Below, piece by piece: positions 1-6,377 of a stretch of DNA of 15,376 bases (positions are counted from its first letter, which is position 1; the number at the start of each line of letters is the position of its first letter). The stretch lies in NCBI GenBank assembly GCA_947447845.1, contig CANFNO010000018.1, positions 1-15,376 on the forward strand. The letters run 5' to 3'. The translations under genes and the position numbers were made by a program. Origin of the DNA: Burkholderiales bacterium. Its GTDB lineage: Bacteria; Pseudomonadota; Gammaproteobacteria; Burkholderiales; Burkholderiaceae. The notes below the pieces were generated by a model. The model was not told where the DNA came from. It saw only the letters and a list, made by a program, of their open reading frames with translations, and did no database searches.

Positions 1-292
1 ATTCAACGAGGCCGTCGTTCAGCACAAAGGGGCCGCAAGACGAGACGCCGACGGACTCCACGCTGGACAAAGGGATGCCTGACAGTGCGCAGCTCTCACC
101 AATAAGGCGGATGATTTGCTGGGCCAATGTGGCGTTGGTGCCCTCCTTGGCGGTGGGCTCGGAGACCTTGCCGCTGATGCCACGGTGGTCGGCCATGCTG
201 ATGGCCACTTTGGTGCCGCCGATGTCTACGCATGCTATGGCGGGGCTGCCTACGGGAAGGTGGATCAAGAGATCCAGGGTTGATTGATTCAT
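1..292 (-). CDS. ROK-family sugar kinase (probable glucokinase), N-terminal part
   Basis: This gene is cut by the left edge of the window; 97 codons of the N-terminus are visible. Residues about 19-29 read IACVDIGGTKV, the D-x-G-G-T-K phosphate-binding motif that opens the ROK/hexokinase-fold kinases, and no helix-turn-helix precedes it, so this is more likely a kinase than a ROK repressor. Known role of the family: ATP-dependent phosphorylation of glucose, or of fructose, mannose or N-acetylhexosamines, in the cytoplasm. The ATG lies one base after the TGA of the barrel gene and has no clear Shine-Dalgarno sequence of its own, which suggests translational coupling as the fourth gene of the operon. 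In a beta-glucan locus the natural job would be glucose phosphorylation after hydrolysis; that specificity is inferred, since the sugar-binding residues lie outside the window. Confidence 0.85.
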   Translation of the reverse strand, partial: MNQSTLDLLIHLPVGSPAIACVDIGGTKVAISMADHRGISGKVSEPTAKEGTNATLAQQIIRLIGESCALSGIPLSSVESVGVSSCGPFVLNDGLVE

Positions 293-293
293 T

Positions 294-1382
294 TCAGAAA
301 TTTAACTGCATGCCTACCGTAAATAATGAATATTTACTGTCAAAGCGCTCTGCCGTGCTGGTGTTGTAGGTGACGGGAATATCGTTAAAAAACAAATTGC
401 TGGTAAGTTGGCCGCGGGCGAACATGGTGAGCTTAGGGTTCAATTGGTAGTTTGTTTGAAGACTGATGTTGTGGTTTTGGGTATAGGTCTTTCTTCCACG
501 TGCGGCCAAGATGTCGTCAACGGCCTCTCGCTTGACCACGTGCAACAAGTAGCCCGCCATGATGGTCCAAGGACCGTTCTGCCATCGCCCATTCACGCCC
601 GCCTGAAAAAACGTGCCGCTCCAGGCGATTTCCTTGGCCACATCCACACCATAGTCTCCACTGCTGTCGTAGAACTGCTGGATCACACCGCCGCTTACAT
701 TGCAAGGCGGTATCAGCGTGCCGTAAATGTTATTCCCGGTGAAGGTCACGTTGTAGTCGCAGCCATTGCGCGTTGTGGTGGCGGTGAGGGCGCTGTAGGA
801 AAGCTGGCTGCTACCCACACCAACATTTACGCTGACATCAGAGCTTGCATTCAAATTCCACGTTCCGATCAAATCCACTTGCAACTGGCGGTCTGACGGA
901 TCGGTGATCTTGACTGTATTGAGCCTAGCCCCCGGCACTACCACCGCAGTGGTGGATTCGGTGGCCGTGGCACCACTGCCCCAACCTGATAGCCGCACCG
1001 CAATGGCTGGCTGTTTTCCATCGGCCTCGACAAACCGATACAGACCGGAGAGCATCCAACTCGTGTAGTTGTAAGTGTCAGAAGTGCTACTTAGTGCACG
1101 CTGCCATAGCCCGCCACTCAGCCACTTGCCATCACCCAAAGGCACGCCGCCTGAAATGTAGGTGCCATGGTAGTCCCCTGCCTTGGTTCCTGCAGTGAGC
1201 GGATCACTGTCACGAACATGAAAGACATCCAGAGAGCCATTCATTTGGTCGGAACCAATCTCCAGATAACCATTAGGCGAGGCCGATTCCGGCCTCGCCG
1301 TTAGGAACACATCAAGTGGGGCTGCAGTAGCCGCTACCGACAACGCTGCAAATCCACAAAACAAATACCAGTCTTTAGACAA
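294..1382 (-). CDS. Outer-membrane beta-barrel protein, probable TTG start
   Basis: The open frame extends to 1466, but that start overlaps the preceding gene by 35 bases and puts the signal peptide inside the protein. A TTG at 1382 has an AGGGGG Shine-Dalgarno sequence (1391-1396) eight bases upstream and gives an N-terminus (M)SKDWYLFCGFAAL, a normal signal peptide with a likely cut after A21 (ATAA|PLDV). From this start the protein is 362 aa. The rest is rich in alternating polar/hydrophobic strands separated by Gly/Asn/Ser/Thr turns and ends GMQLNF; a C-terminal Phe is the usual sorting signal for outer-membrane barrels. I do not recognise the family. There are two Cys (NGCDYN and PPCNVS), perhaps a loop disulfide. 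It follows the two lipoproteins and precedes the ROK kinase, so a role in glucan oligosaccharide passage, or as a barrel partner of the lipoproteins, is inferred. Confidence 0.75.
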   Translation of the reverse strand: MSKDWYLFCGFAALSVAATAAPLDVFLTARPESASPNGYLEIGSDQMNGSLDVFHVRDSDPLTAGTKAGDYHGTYISGGVPLGDGKWLSGGLWQRALSSTSDTYNYTSWMLSGLYRFVEADGKQPAIAVRLSGWGSGATATESTTAVVVPGARLNTVKITDPSDRQLQVDLIGTWNLNASSDVSVNVGVGSSQLSYSALTATTTRNGCDYNVTFTGNNIYGTLIPPCNVSGGVIQQFYDSSGDYGVDVAKEIAWSGTFFQAGVNGRWQNGPWTIMAGYLLHVVKREAVDDILAARGRKTYTQNHNISLQTNYQLNPKLTMFARGQLTSNLFFNDIPVTYNTSTAERFDSKYSLFTVGMQLNF

Positions 1383-1386
1383 TTCA

Positions 1387-1418
1387 GTTACCCCCTGTAG
1401 CACCTGCCCAGGGGCAAC
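1387..1418 (-). promoter_or_regulatory. Hairpin that would cover the Shine-Dalgarno sequence of the barrel gene
   Basis: In the 49-base gap between the 876-aa lipoprotein gene and the barrel gene, the minus-strand RNA can form an 8-bp stem: GUUGCCCC (1418-1411) with GGGGUAAC (1394-1387), containing four G-C pairs and one G-U pair, with a 16-base loop. The 3' arm contains most of the AGGGGG ribosome site. There is no U-run, so it is not a terminator. It could lower translation of the barrel relative to the lipoproteins, or mark an RNA-processing point. This comes from reading the sequence; no folding was computed. Confidence 0.4.
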
Positions 1419-1431
1419 TGCATTCTGCGCA

Positions 1432-4062
1432 TCAATTGGTAAGCGTAATGTAGCCTTCCAAGCCAAAGCCAGTCACCGGCACAGTGGTTGTTGCCGAGCC
1501 ATTGGCATCAAGCGCTGTAGGCACACTGATGGTGAAAGGCGCAAACGCACTTCCATCAGCCTTCTTTAGGGGTAAGTCGCTGACCACGATGGTCACCTTG
1601 TAAGTGCCCCGCAACGCGGTGATGCCGGTGAAGTCATTGCTCACGGTGTTGATGGTGTAGTTCACCATGTCACCCAACAGAATACTGTTTGCAGCAGTCA
1701 ACGACAGTGTGTTGGCTACATTCTTCACGTTGTTGGAGAAGTCCATGACGGCCTTCTTGGCCCCATCCATCGACACTCCATAGGCCATGGCAGTTGCCCC
1801 GGATGCAGGAACCGATATGGTGAAGTTGCTGCCGTTCTTGGCAACACTGACATTGTCAATGTAGGCCATCACCTTGCCCTGGCCGCTACCCGTTTCGGTA
1901 ATTTGCACCGCCGCCTTCAGCGTCTGGTTAGGCGCCATAGTGAAACTACCCACTTGAGCCAAGGTCACATTCAAAGTAGCCGGTGATGACATGGGCCATT
2001 TGACGGAAATGCCTGGACTGCTCTGGAAGGCTGTCAGTGAGATGGGCGTCGTAGTACCGCGGTCCGTGATGCTTATCGCGTCGTTCGCCACCGATAGGTA
2101 GTCAGTCACACCCGCCGGAGTCACTGGAACTGAGTTGGTAAACAGCAAGTCATCAAAATAGAACGTTGTGTCTGCGCTTACGGTTGTGTTGAAGTGCGGG
2201 AATATATCGATCTGTTTATAGGTTCCAAGTTTCGCATCAGGAAACACAAAGGTCAGCGTCTCCCAGGCATTGGCTTTGGTCGTTGTTGCCTGCACTTCGG
2301 TGGTTGCGCCATTTGCGCCTTGGGCCAGTTTCAGGAGCACCTTTTCTCCGGCTGCAGGCGAGTAAACACGCAAGGTAAAAGTCTTTTGCGATGAAGTCAG
2401 CACTACCTGCTCAGCCGTGTCAACTGTTGCACCAAAGAACTCTTTGTCATTGGTCTTCTTAACCATCTTCAAAACTTTGTTCGCTGCATCGGATGGGTCT
2501 GCGCCTATCTGTGCATAACCGCCGCCGTTATCACCAAAGGCCTGTATCACAACAGATGACGCTGCAAAATCCATGCTGGCAAAAATGGGTAAAGCAGGGG
2601 TCGCTGTGGGCACCAGATTCAGATCATCAAAATAGAATTTCGTTTCATCCGAAACTGCGGTATTGAAGTGCGGCAATATGGATACTTTGGCGTAGGTTCC
2701 TGCATTGGTAAAGGTAAACGTCAAGGTCTCCCACGCATTGGCTTTGGTCGTGGTTGCCAATACCTCTTGTTGTGCACCATTGGGACTTTGCTCAAGCTTA
2801 AGAAGTATCTTCTCGCCTACGACTGGCGAATACACACGCATCGACAAAGTGCGATTGGTATCGGTCAACACAACAGATGGCGTTACCGTGAGCGCACCAC
2901 TACCGCTGTTGTCAACGGTCGCCCCGAGGAAAACTTTATCACCTGGTTTCTTTACAATTTTTGCAACCTTGTTAGCTGCATTGGCGGGGTCATCGGCAAC
3001 CGCCGCGTATCCACCGCCATCGTCGCCAAAGGCTTTCAGATTGATGCCTTTCTCGCTGAAGGTAATCGTGCCGATGGGCGCGGTAGGAATCACAGTTCCG
3101 ATGGTCACCTCGTGTAGCAAATTCGCTGCGAGGGCAGCGATAGCAGCGGGGTCGCTTGGCAACGCCGCAGGGTCAATAGTCTGCTTGACAAAGTACGTGA
3201 TGTAGTCGCTACTTTGATTCTTCAAGGTGGTCTTCGCAATGTCGGTTGCGGCCAGTATGTCATTGGCCTGGTATGCCAAGCTGGACGCAACAGCAGTAGC
3301 CAGAACAGGCGCACCACCATAGGCAGTCAACTTTGCCTTTACCTCCGGAATGACCGTTGTTGCAGCCAGCACTTTGTCAACGGCTGCCCTCACCATTGTG
3401 TCAACAACAGCGCTATCAACCACGCCGCTGCTTTTCACCAAAGGTGCGCTGCCTGTGAGCGATGCCGCAAAGGCTTTGGCAACTTCGGTGTAGATCGGCT
3501 GCAGCGCCGCACTGCCAACTGCACCGGCAAGTCCGGCAAAGAGTTCCGTGGTCTTTTGTAACACCTGCTGCACCGCCAGAGCCTTTTTGAACATGGCCTG
3601 GTCGGTCTGAGCGATCGGGTCTGTGTGCAGCAAGTCGGTACCTTCTGGCAAACCCATGGTGGTGTTGACTTGGTCTTGCGTCATGCCCGACGCTATCAGC
3701 GTCGTCAAGGGTGAAATCACGGTGGCGCCGGCGGGTGCTACCAGCACTCCGGAGAACATCCGGCCAGTGTCGGCATTGGTGCCTTCCGTCACGAATATCG
3801 CATGGTTGGAACAACCCTGCGGGAAAGTGAACTTGCCACTGTCCACGCTACCGCCCAGGGTGTAAGCAATAGGCTCACCGGTATCTGGTAAACCGTTGTC
3901 ATTGGTATCGCACACCACTTTGGAAAACTGCAGGTAGCCATCTACAGCAAGGCCATTGCTCGGGGAATAACTAGCCGTGGTGGGCGAGTTTGACCCACCG
4001 CCACAGGCCGCCAGCAACACCGCCGCGGTGGCCGCTGGAATCAGACGAAGTTTGAAATGCAT
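1432..4062 (-). CDS. Large lipoprotein with two tandem carbohydrate-binding-like modules (876 aa)
   Basis: The signal peptide ends in a lipobox L17-A-A-C20 followed by GGGS, so this is a lipoprotein. Residues 36-65 hold a DTNDNGLPDTGE loop resembling an EF-hand/dockerin-type calcium loop; residues 70-330 form an Ala-rich, mostly helical region. Two homologous modules follow, about 333-486 and 495-644. Both share AFGD(D/N)GGGYA near the start, GATVD, YSPxxGEK, ATTTKANAWETLTF, PHFNT and a closing FYFDDL strand, the layout of galactose-binding-like carbohydrate modules. Residues 650-876 make a further beta-rich domain. No glycosidase catalytic motif is seen. The start has GGGAG six bases upstream. 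It is second in the operon, after the 683-aa lipoprotein. Likely role (inference): a surface glucan-binding protein, a functional analogue of SusE/SusF. An adhesin is the alternative. Confidence 0.75.
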   Translation of the reverse strand: MHFKLRLIPAATAAVLLAACGGGSNSPTTASYSPSNGLAVDGYLQFSKVVCDTNDNGLPDTGEPIAYTLGGSVDSGKFTFPQGCSNHAIFVTEGTNADTGRMFSGVLVAPAGATVISPLTTLIASGMTQDQVNTTMGLPEGTDLLHTDPIAQTDQAMFKKALAVQQVLQKTTELFAGLAGAVGSAALQPIYTEVAKAFAASLTGSAPLVKSSGVVDSAVVDTMVRAAVDKVLAATTVIPEVKAKLTAYGGAPVLATAVASSLAYQANDILAATDIAKTTLKNQSSDYITYFVKQTIDPAALPSDPAAIAALAANLLHEVTIGTVIPTAPIGTITFSEKGINLKAFGDDGGGYAAVADDPANAANKVAKIVKKPGDKVFLGATVDNSGSGALTVTPSVVLTDTNRTLSMRVYSPVVGEKILLKLEQSPNGAQQEVLATTTKANAWETLTFTFTNAGTYAKVSILPHFNTAVSDETKFYFDDLNLVPTATPALPIFASMDFAASSVVIQAFGDNGGGYAQIGADPSDAANKVLKMVKKTNDKEFFGATVDTAEQVVLTSSQKTFTLRVYSPAAGEKVLLKLAQGANGATTEVQATTTKANAWETLTFVFPDAKLGTYKQIDIFPHFNTTVSADTTFYFDDLLFTNSVPVTPAGVTDYLSVANDAISITDRGTTTPISLTAFQSSPGISVKWPMSSPATLNVTLAQVGSFTMAPNQTLKAAVQITETGSGQGKVMAYIDNVSVAKNGSNFTISVPASGATAMAYGVSMDGAKKAVMDFSNNVKNVANTLSLTAANSILLGDMVNYTINTVSNDFTGITALRGTYKVTIVVSDLPLKKADGSAFAPFTISVPTALDANGSATTTVPVTGFGLEGYITLTN
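2131..2604 (-). repeat. Second copy of the tandem module in the 876-aa lipoprotein
   Basis: Residues about 487-644, paired with the upstream module at 2605-3066 (residues 333-486). The copies share long blocks, including TTTKANAWETLTF and the terminal FYFDDL. The DNA is also similar: 2250-2288 and 2731-2759 both read through the same CATTGGCTTTGGTCGT stretch. This is an intragenic module duplication, not a mobile repeat. Confidence 0.75.
2605..3066 (-). repeat. First copy of the tandem module in the 876-aa lipoprotein
   Basis: Residues about 333-486. It begins just after the helical region and ends with FYFDDLNLV. The Asp-rich closing strand and the DDGGGY segment are plausible calcium or ligand sites by analogy with CBM4/9/22-like beta-sandwiches; I cannot assign it to a numbered CBM family. 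Confidence 0.7.
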
Positions 4063-4088
4063 TGGGTACTCCCAAATTCAGTGAATGA

Positions 4089-4106
4089 TCCCGCCGCGAG
4101 GCGGGA
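4089..4106 (-). promoter_or_regulatory. Intra-operon GC hairpin between the two lipoprotein genes
   Basis: TCCCGCC (4089-4095) and GGCGGGA (4100-4106) form a perfect 7-bp stem with a 4-base loop in the 63-base gap between the 683-aa and 876-aa lipoprotein genes. No U-run follows on the minus strand, so complete termination is unlikely. It may protect the upstream mRNA from 3' exonucleases or attenuate transcription. The GGGAG ribosome site of the next gene (4069-4073) lies outside the stem. Confidence 0.55.
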
Positions 4107-4125
4107 CCTGACGGATACCATGAAA

Positions 4126-6177
4126 TTAGTTTATGAAGCTAATCGGTCCGATATTGAGGAATGTGGGATACGCCGGGGGATTGCTCGGAGCGGTGGTCAC
4201 GTACTGCAGGTTGGTGCCGCTAAGCTTCACCGCGATCGACCCAACTTGTGACCAAACACTGGCGATGGTGTATGCCCCTCCGCAGTTTGCGGTCAAGGTG
4301 AAATCTGTTTTGAGGATAGTGTAGAGCGATCCAGCGCCGATCTTCTGTCCTGTAACGGTGCGGCTAATTTCAGGCCTGCCGGAACCGTTAGTGCAAGCAA
4401 CGTTCGTCGGGCCTTGCAAGATCACCTCCACTTGCGGGGTGAAAGTGTTTTTCTCCCACGTTTCAGCATCGCCCCAAAATTTGAGTTGAACTTTCGCAAA
4501 GGCTGATGCGTCTGCTGTCGTGTTGCTTGGAGCGTTTACAAAACCTCCAAAGTACGCATCGGTATAGACCGGTGTTGCCGCCTTCCCAAAACCATACCAG
4601 AAGTTATGCACCCCAGCTGGATCAGCTGCACTACCGGAAACGCCACCATCCTGATAAATCTTGGTGTCAAAAAGCCGCTGGTCAAAGAAGAATCCAACAT
4701 TTCCACCCAACGTTGACTTGGCAGAACTATCGGCGAGACTTCCGGTGTAATCGCTAGAGAAGACGCCCCCGGTAAACGTTCCGCCACTACCACCACCACC
4801 AGTACTCGCCGTACCCCAAAAATAGATGTTGTCAACATTTATGGATCCGGCAACAGCAGACTCTAGTTTTAATTGAATGACTGCTGCTTTGTTCGTTGCG
4901 CCGGTAAATTGACTCAAATCTATGTCAACGCTGTTCCACGAGCCAGGGCTAACTGTTTGGGTGACAGCACTTTCTCCACCACCAATCAGTGATATTTTCA
5001 AACTTGTTAGATCAGTGGACCAGAGGTCGAGGTGCAATTTCCCCTTTCCGGACACGTCAACCGGGTTCGTTTCCCATGTGATCCCTTCATATGCACCGAC
5101 CGCTCCAAAACCACCGCCTTGAAATGTGTATAAAAGAGATTTATTACCAGCAACAGTGACCTCACTTTGCGTCACACTTTGTCCCCAATCAGGCCGCGGG
5201 ACAAAGCCAGCAGTGGTGGACGCGTCGCTATAGATGACCGTCGACCCTGTTGGAATAGTAGTGTTTGGAGCACAAGTCAGTGTTGATGTACTGCACGCAG
5301 CAGCAGCAGTCCCCCAGAAGTAAATATTGTCCACATTCAGTGAACCCGCAACGGCAGATTCAAGCTTCAGCTGAATTACAGCCGATTTGTTTGTTGCGCC
5401 GGGGAACTGACTCAAATCGATATCAATGCTATTCCATGTTCCCGGAGTCAGTGCCTGGGTGACTGCGCTTTCACCACCACCAATCAGGGAAATTTTTATG
5501 CTCGTGAGATCAGCTGTCCAAAGATCCAAATGCAACTTAGTTCTACCGGAAACATCCAAAGGACTAGTCTCCCATGTGATTCCTTCGTACGCACCGACCG
5601 CCCCAAATCCACCACCTTGGAATGTATACAGAAGTGACTTATTGCCAGCAACAGTTACCTCACTTTGCGTCACACTTTGTCCCCAATCAGGGCGGGGGAC
5701 GAAGCCAGCTGTGGTAGACGGGTCGCTATATACCGTTAGGGCGCCATTCGGGATGCTTGTAGCAGGTGCGCAGGTTAGCGCAGTGGTACTGCAAGTGGCC
5801 ACACTGGGCGTCACCGTAAAAGCCACCACGTTTGGATTGTTCGTCAAGTCAAAAACCTTGCCAGTTGGCAAGGTCAGTGTGGGAACTGCCGAACTGGTAG
5901 GCGTGACTTCCACCGTATAAGTCGTAGCGTTGACCTTGGTAAAGTTGCTCGGCGTGCCATCGGCCACTACCAAGTCCTCAACCGAAAAACTGCTTCCCAC
6001 GCTTTCGCTAAACACGAAGGTAAACGTAGTATTACCTGCAACAGTGCTCGCTGCTGATGTAATGGTCGCGGTGGGTGCAACGGTGTCACCGGTTGCACCC
6101 CCACCGCAAGCGCTAATCAACAAGGTTGCAGCCAGGGCACAAGCCGAGAGGCTGAAGGTTTTGGCAAATTGATTCAT
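4126..6177 (-). CDS. Lipoprotein with Ig-like domain and duplicated glucan-binding-like modules (683 aa)
   Basis: First gene of the left operon. The signal peptide ends LISAC24 followed by GGG, so it is a lipoprotein. Residues about 33-123 (VAPTATITS ... FTFVFSESV ... VTPTSS) match the bacterial Ig-like fold of the Big_12 type. Two modules, about 128-291 and 294-457, are roughly 85% identical; each ends in VDNIYFWGTA, the typical last strand of a carbohydrate-binding beta-sandwich, and each carries conserved Trp (DWGQS, ITWET, LDLW, W in PGxWNS) suited to sugar stacking. A GGGGSGG linker (460-466) leads to a third, unrelated beta-rich domain (467-683) ending LNIGPISFIN. There is no catalytic motif. 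AGGAG lies eight bases before the ATG, and the promoter region carries two operator copies. Likely job (inference): tether and bind beta-1,3-glucan at the cell surface, with two modules for avidity. Confidence 0.78.
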   Translation of the reverse strand: MNQFAKTFSLSACALAATLLISACGGGATGDTVAPTATITSAASTVAGNTTFTFVFSESVGSSFSVEDLVVADGTPSNFTKVNATTYTVEVTPTSSAVPTLTLPTGKVFDLTNNPNVVAFTVTPSVATCSTTALTCAPATSIPNGALTVYSDPSTTAGFVPRPDWGQSVTQSEVTVAGNKSLLYTFQGGGFGAVGAYEGITWETSPLDVSGRTKLHLDLWTADLTSIKISLIGGGESAVTQALTPGTWNSIDIDLSQFPGATNKSAVIQLKLESAVAGSLNVDNIYFWGTAAAACSTSTLTCAPNTTIPTGSTVIYSDASTTAGFVPRPDWGQSVTQSEVTVAGNKSLLYTFQGGGFGAVGAYEGITWETNPVDVSGKGKLHLDLWSTDLTSLKISLIGGGESAVTQTVSPGSWNSVDIDLSQFTGATNKAAVIQLKLESAVAGSINVDNIYFWGTASTGGGGSGGTFTGGVFSSDYTGSLADSSAKSTLGGNVGFFFDQRLFDTKIYQDGGVSGSAADPAGVHNFWYGFGKAATPVYTDAYFGGFVNAPSNTTADASAFAKVQLKFWGDAETWEKNTFTPQVEVILQGPTNVACTNGSGRPEISRTVTGQKIGAGSLYTILKTDFTLTANCGGAYTIASVWSQVGSIAVKLSGTNLQYVTTAPSNPPAYPTFLNIGPISFIN
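4807..5298 (-). repeat. Second copy of the 164-aa module in the 683-aa lipoprotein
   Basis: Residues 294-457. Protein identity to the copy at 5305-5796 is about 85% by eye. A core of some 50 residues, from STTAGFVPRPDWGQ to GAYEGITWET, is identical, although the DNA differs at many third codon positions. Confidence 0.85.
5305..5796 (-). repeat. First copy of the 164-aa module in the 683-aa lipoprotein
   Basis: Residues 128-291, beginning CSTTALTCAP. The two Cys at the start of each copy (CSTxxLTC) recur at the same spacing and may form one disulfide per module. The module ends two residues before the next copy begins. Confidence 0.85.
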
Positions 6178-6222
6178 TGAAAGGACTCCTGACTGGGAAA
6201 GTGTTATGAATACGCTGTAACA

Positions 6223-6250
6223 GAAAGCGCATTCATGAAAGCGCTTTCAT
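6223..6250. promoter_or_regulatory. Two tandem LacI-family-type operators upstream of the left operon
   Basis: ATGAAAGCGCTTTCAT at 6235-6250 is a perfect 16-bp palindrome with a central CG, the form bound by LacI/GalR-family repressors. A second copy, GAAAGCGCATTC (6223-6234), has one mismatch; the centres are 14 bp apart. They lie 46-73 bases before the lipoprotein ATG and just downstream of a candidate -10, where bound repressor would block initiation. The same palindrome precedes the other two operons. The repressor gene is not in the window. Confidence 0.85.
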
Positions 6251-6252
6251 GT

Positions 6253-6281
6253 AATGTAGAGACATTGTTATTGCTTGGCAC
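6253..6281 (-). promoter_or_regulatory. Candidate sigma-70 promoter of the left operon
   Basis: On the minus strand GTGCCA (6281-6276) and TACATT (6258-6253) each match the -35 and -10 consensus at four of six bases, with 17-base spacing. Transcription would start inside the perfect operator. The hexamers are weak and chosen by position, so this is tentative. Confidence 0.3.
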
Positions 6282-6318
6282 TAGGGCTTTCCCTTGGTCT
6301 TGAATTAGGGCTTACCTT

Positions 6319-6367
6319 AATCAGGTGGTTTGAGATGCAAAGTTTTTGTGCTTTGGCAAACCTGATT
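6319..6367 (-). terminator. Imperfect long hairpin after the GH16 gene, possible terminator
   Basis: AATCAG (6319-6324) pairs with CTGATT (6362-6367), GTTTG (6328-6332) with CAAAC (6357-6361), and CAAAG (6338-6342) with CTTTG (6351-6355), with small bulges between. It starts 11 bases beyond the GH16 stop codon. On the minus strand no good U-run follows, while on the plus strand TTTTT follows (6366-6370). It may end the GH81-GH16 transcript before the next promoter, but efficiency is uncertain. Confidence 0.4.
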
Positions 6368-6377
6368 TTTGCGCTGT

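Noticed and set aside
408..896. Plus-strand open frame of 162 codons
   Set aside because: It lies wholly inside the barrel gene on the other strand, and its product has no recognisable domain or signal and no ribosome site; the minus-strand frame has the signal peptide and the C-terminal Phe.
1383..1466. Start of the barrel gene at 1466
   Set aside because: It overlaps the upstream gene, the added 28 residues look like the tail of another frame, and the signal peptide would be internal.
2705..3205. Plus-strand open frame of 166 codons opposite the 876-aa lipoprotein
   Set aside because: Low-complexity antisense of the tandem module; no independent signals.
4089..4106. GC hairpin as a rho-independent terminator
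   Set aside because: No T-run follows on either strand, and it lies between two same-strand genes of related function; treated as an intra-operon hairpin.
5426..5920. Plus-strand open frame of 164 codons opposite the 683-aa lipoprotein
   Set aside because: It repeats phrases of a shorter frame at 4922-5122 only because the sense-strand modules are duplicated, so it is a mirror of the repeat.
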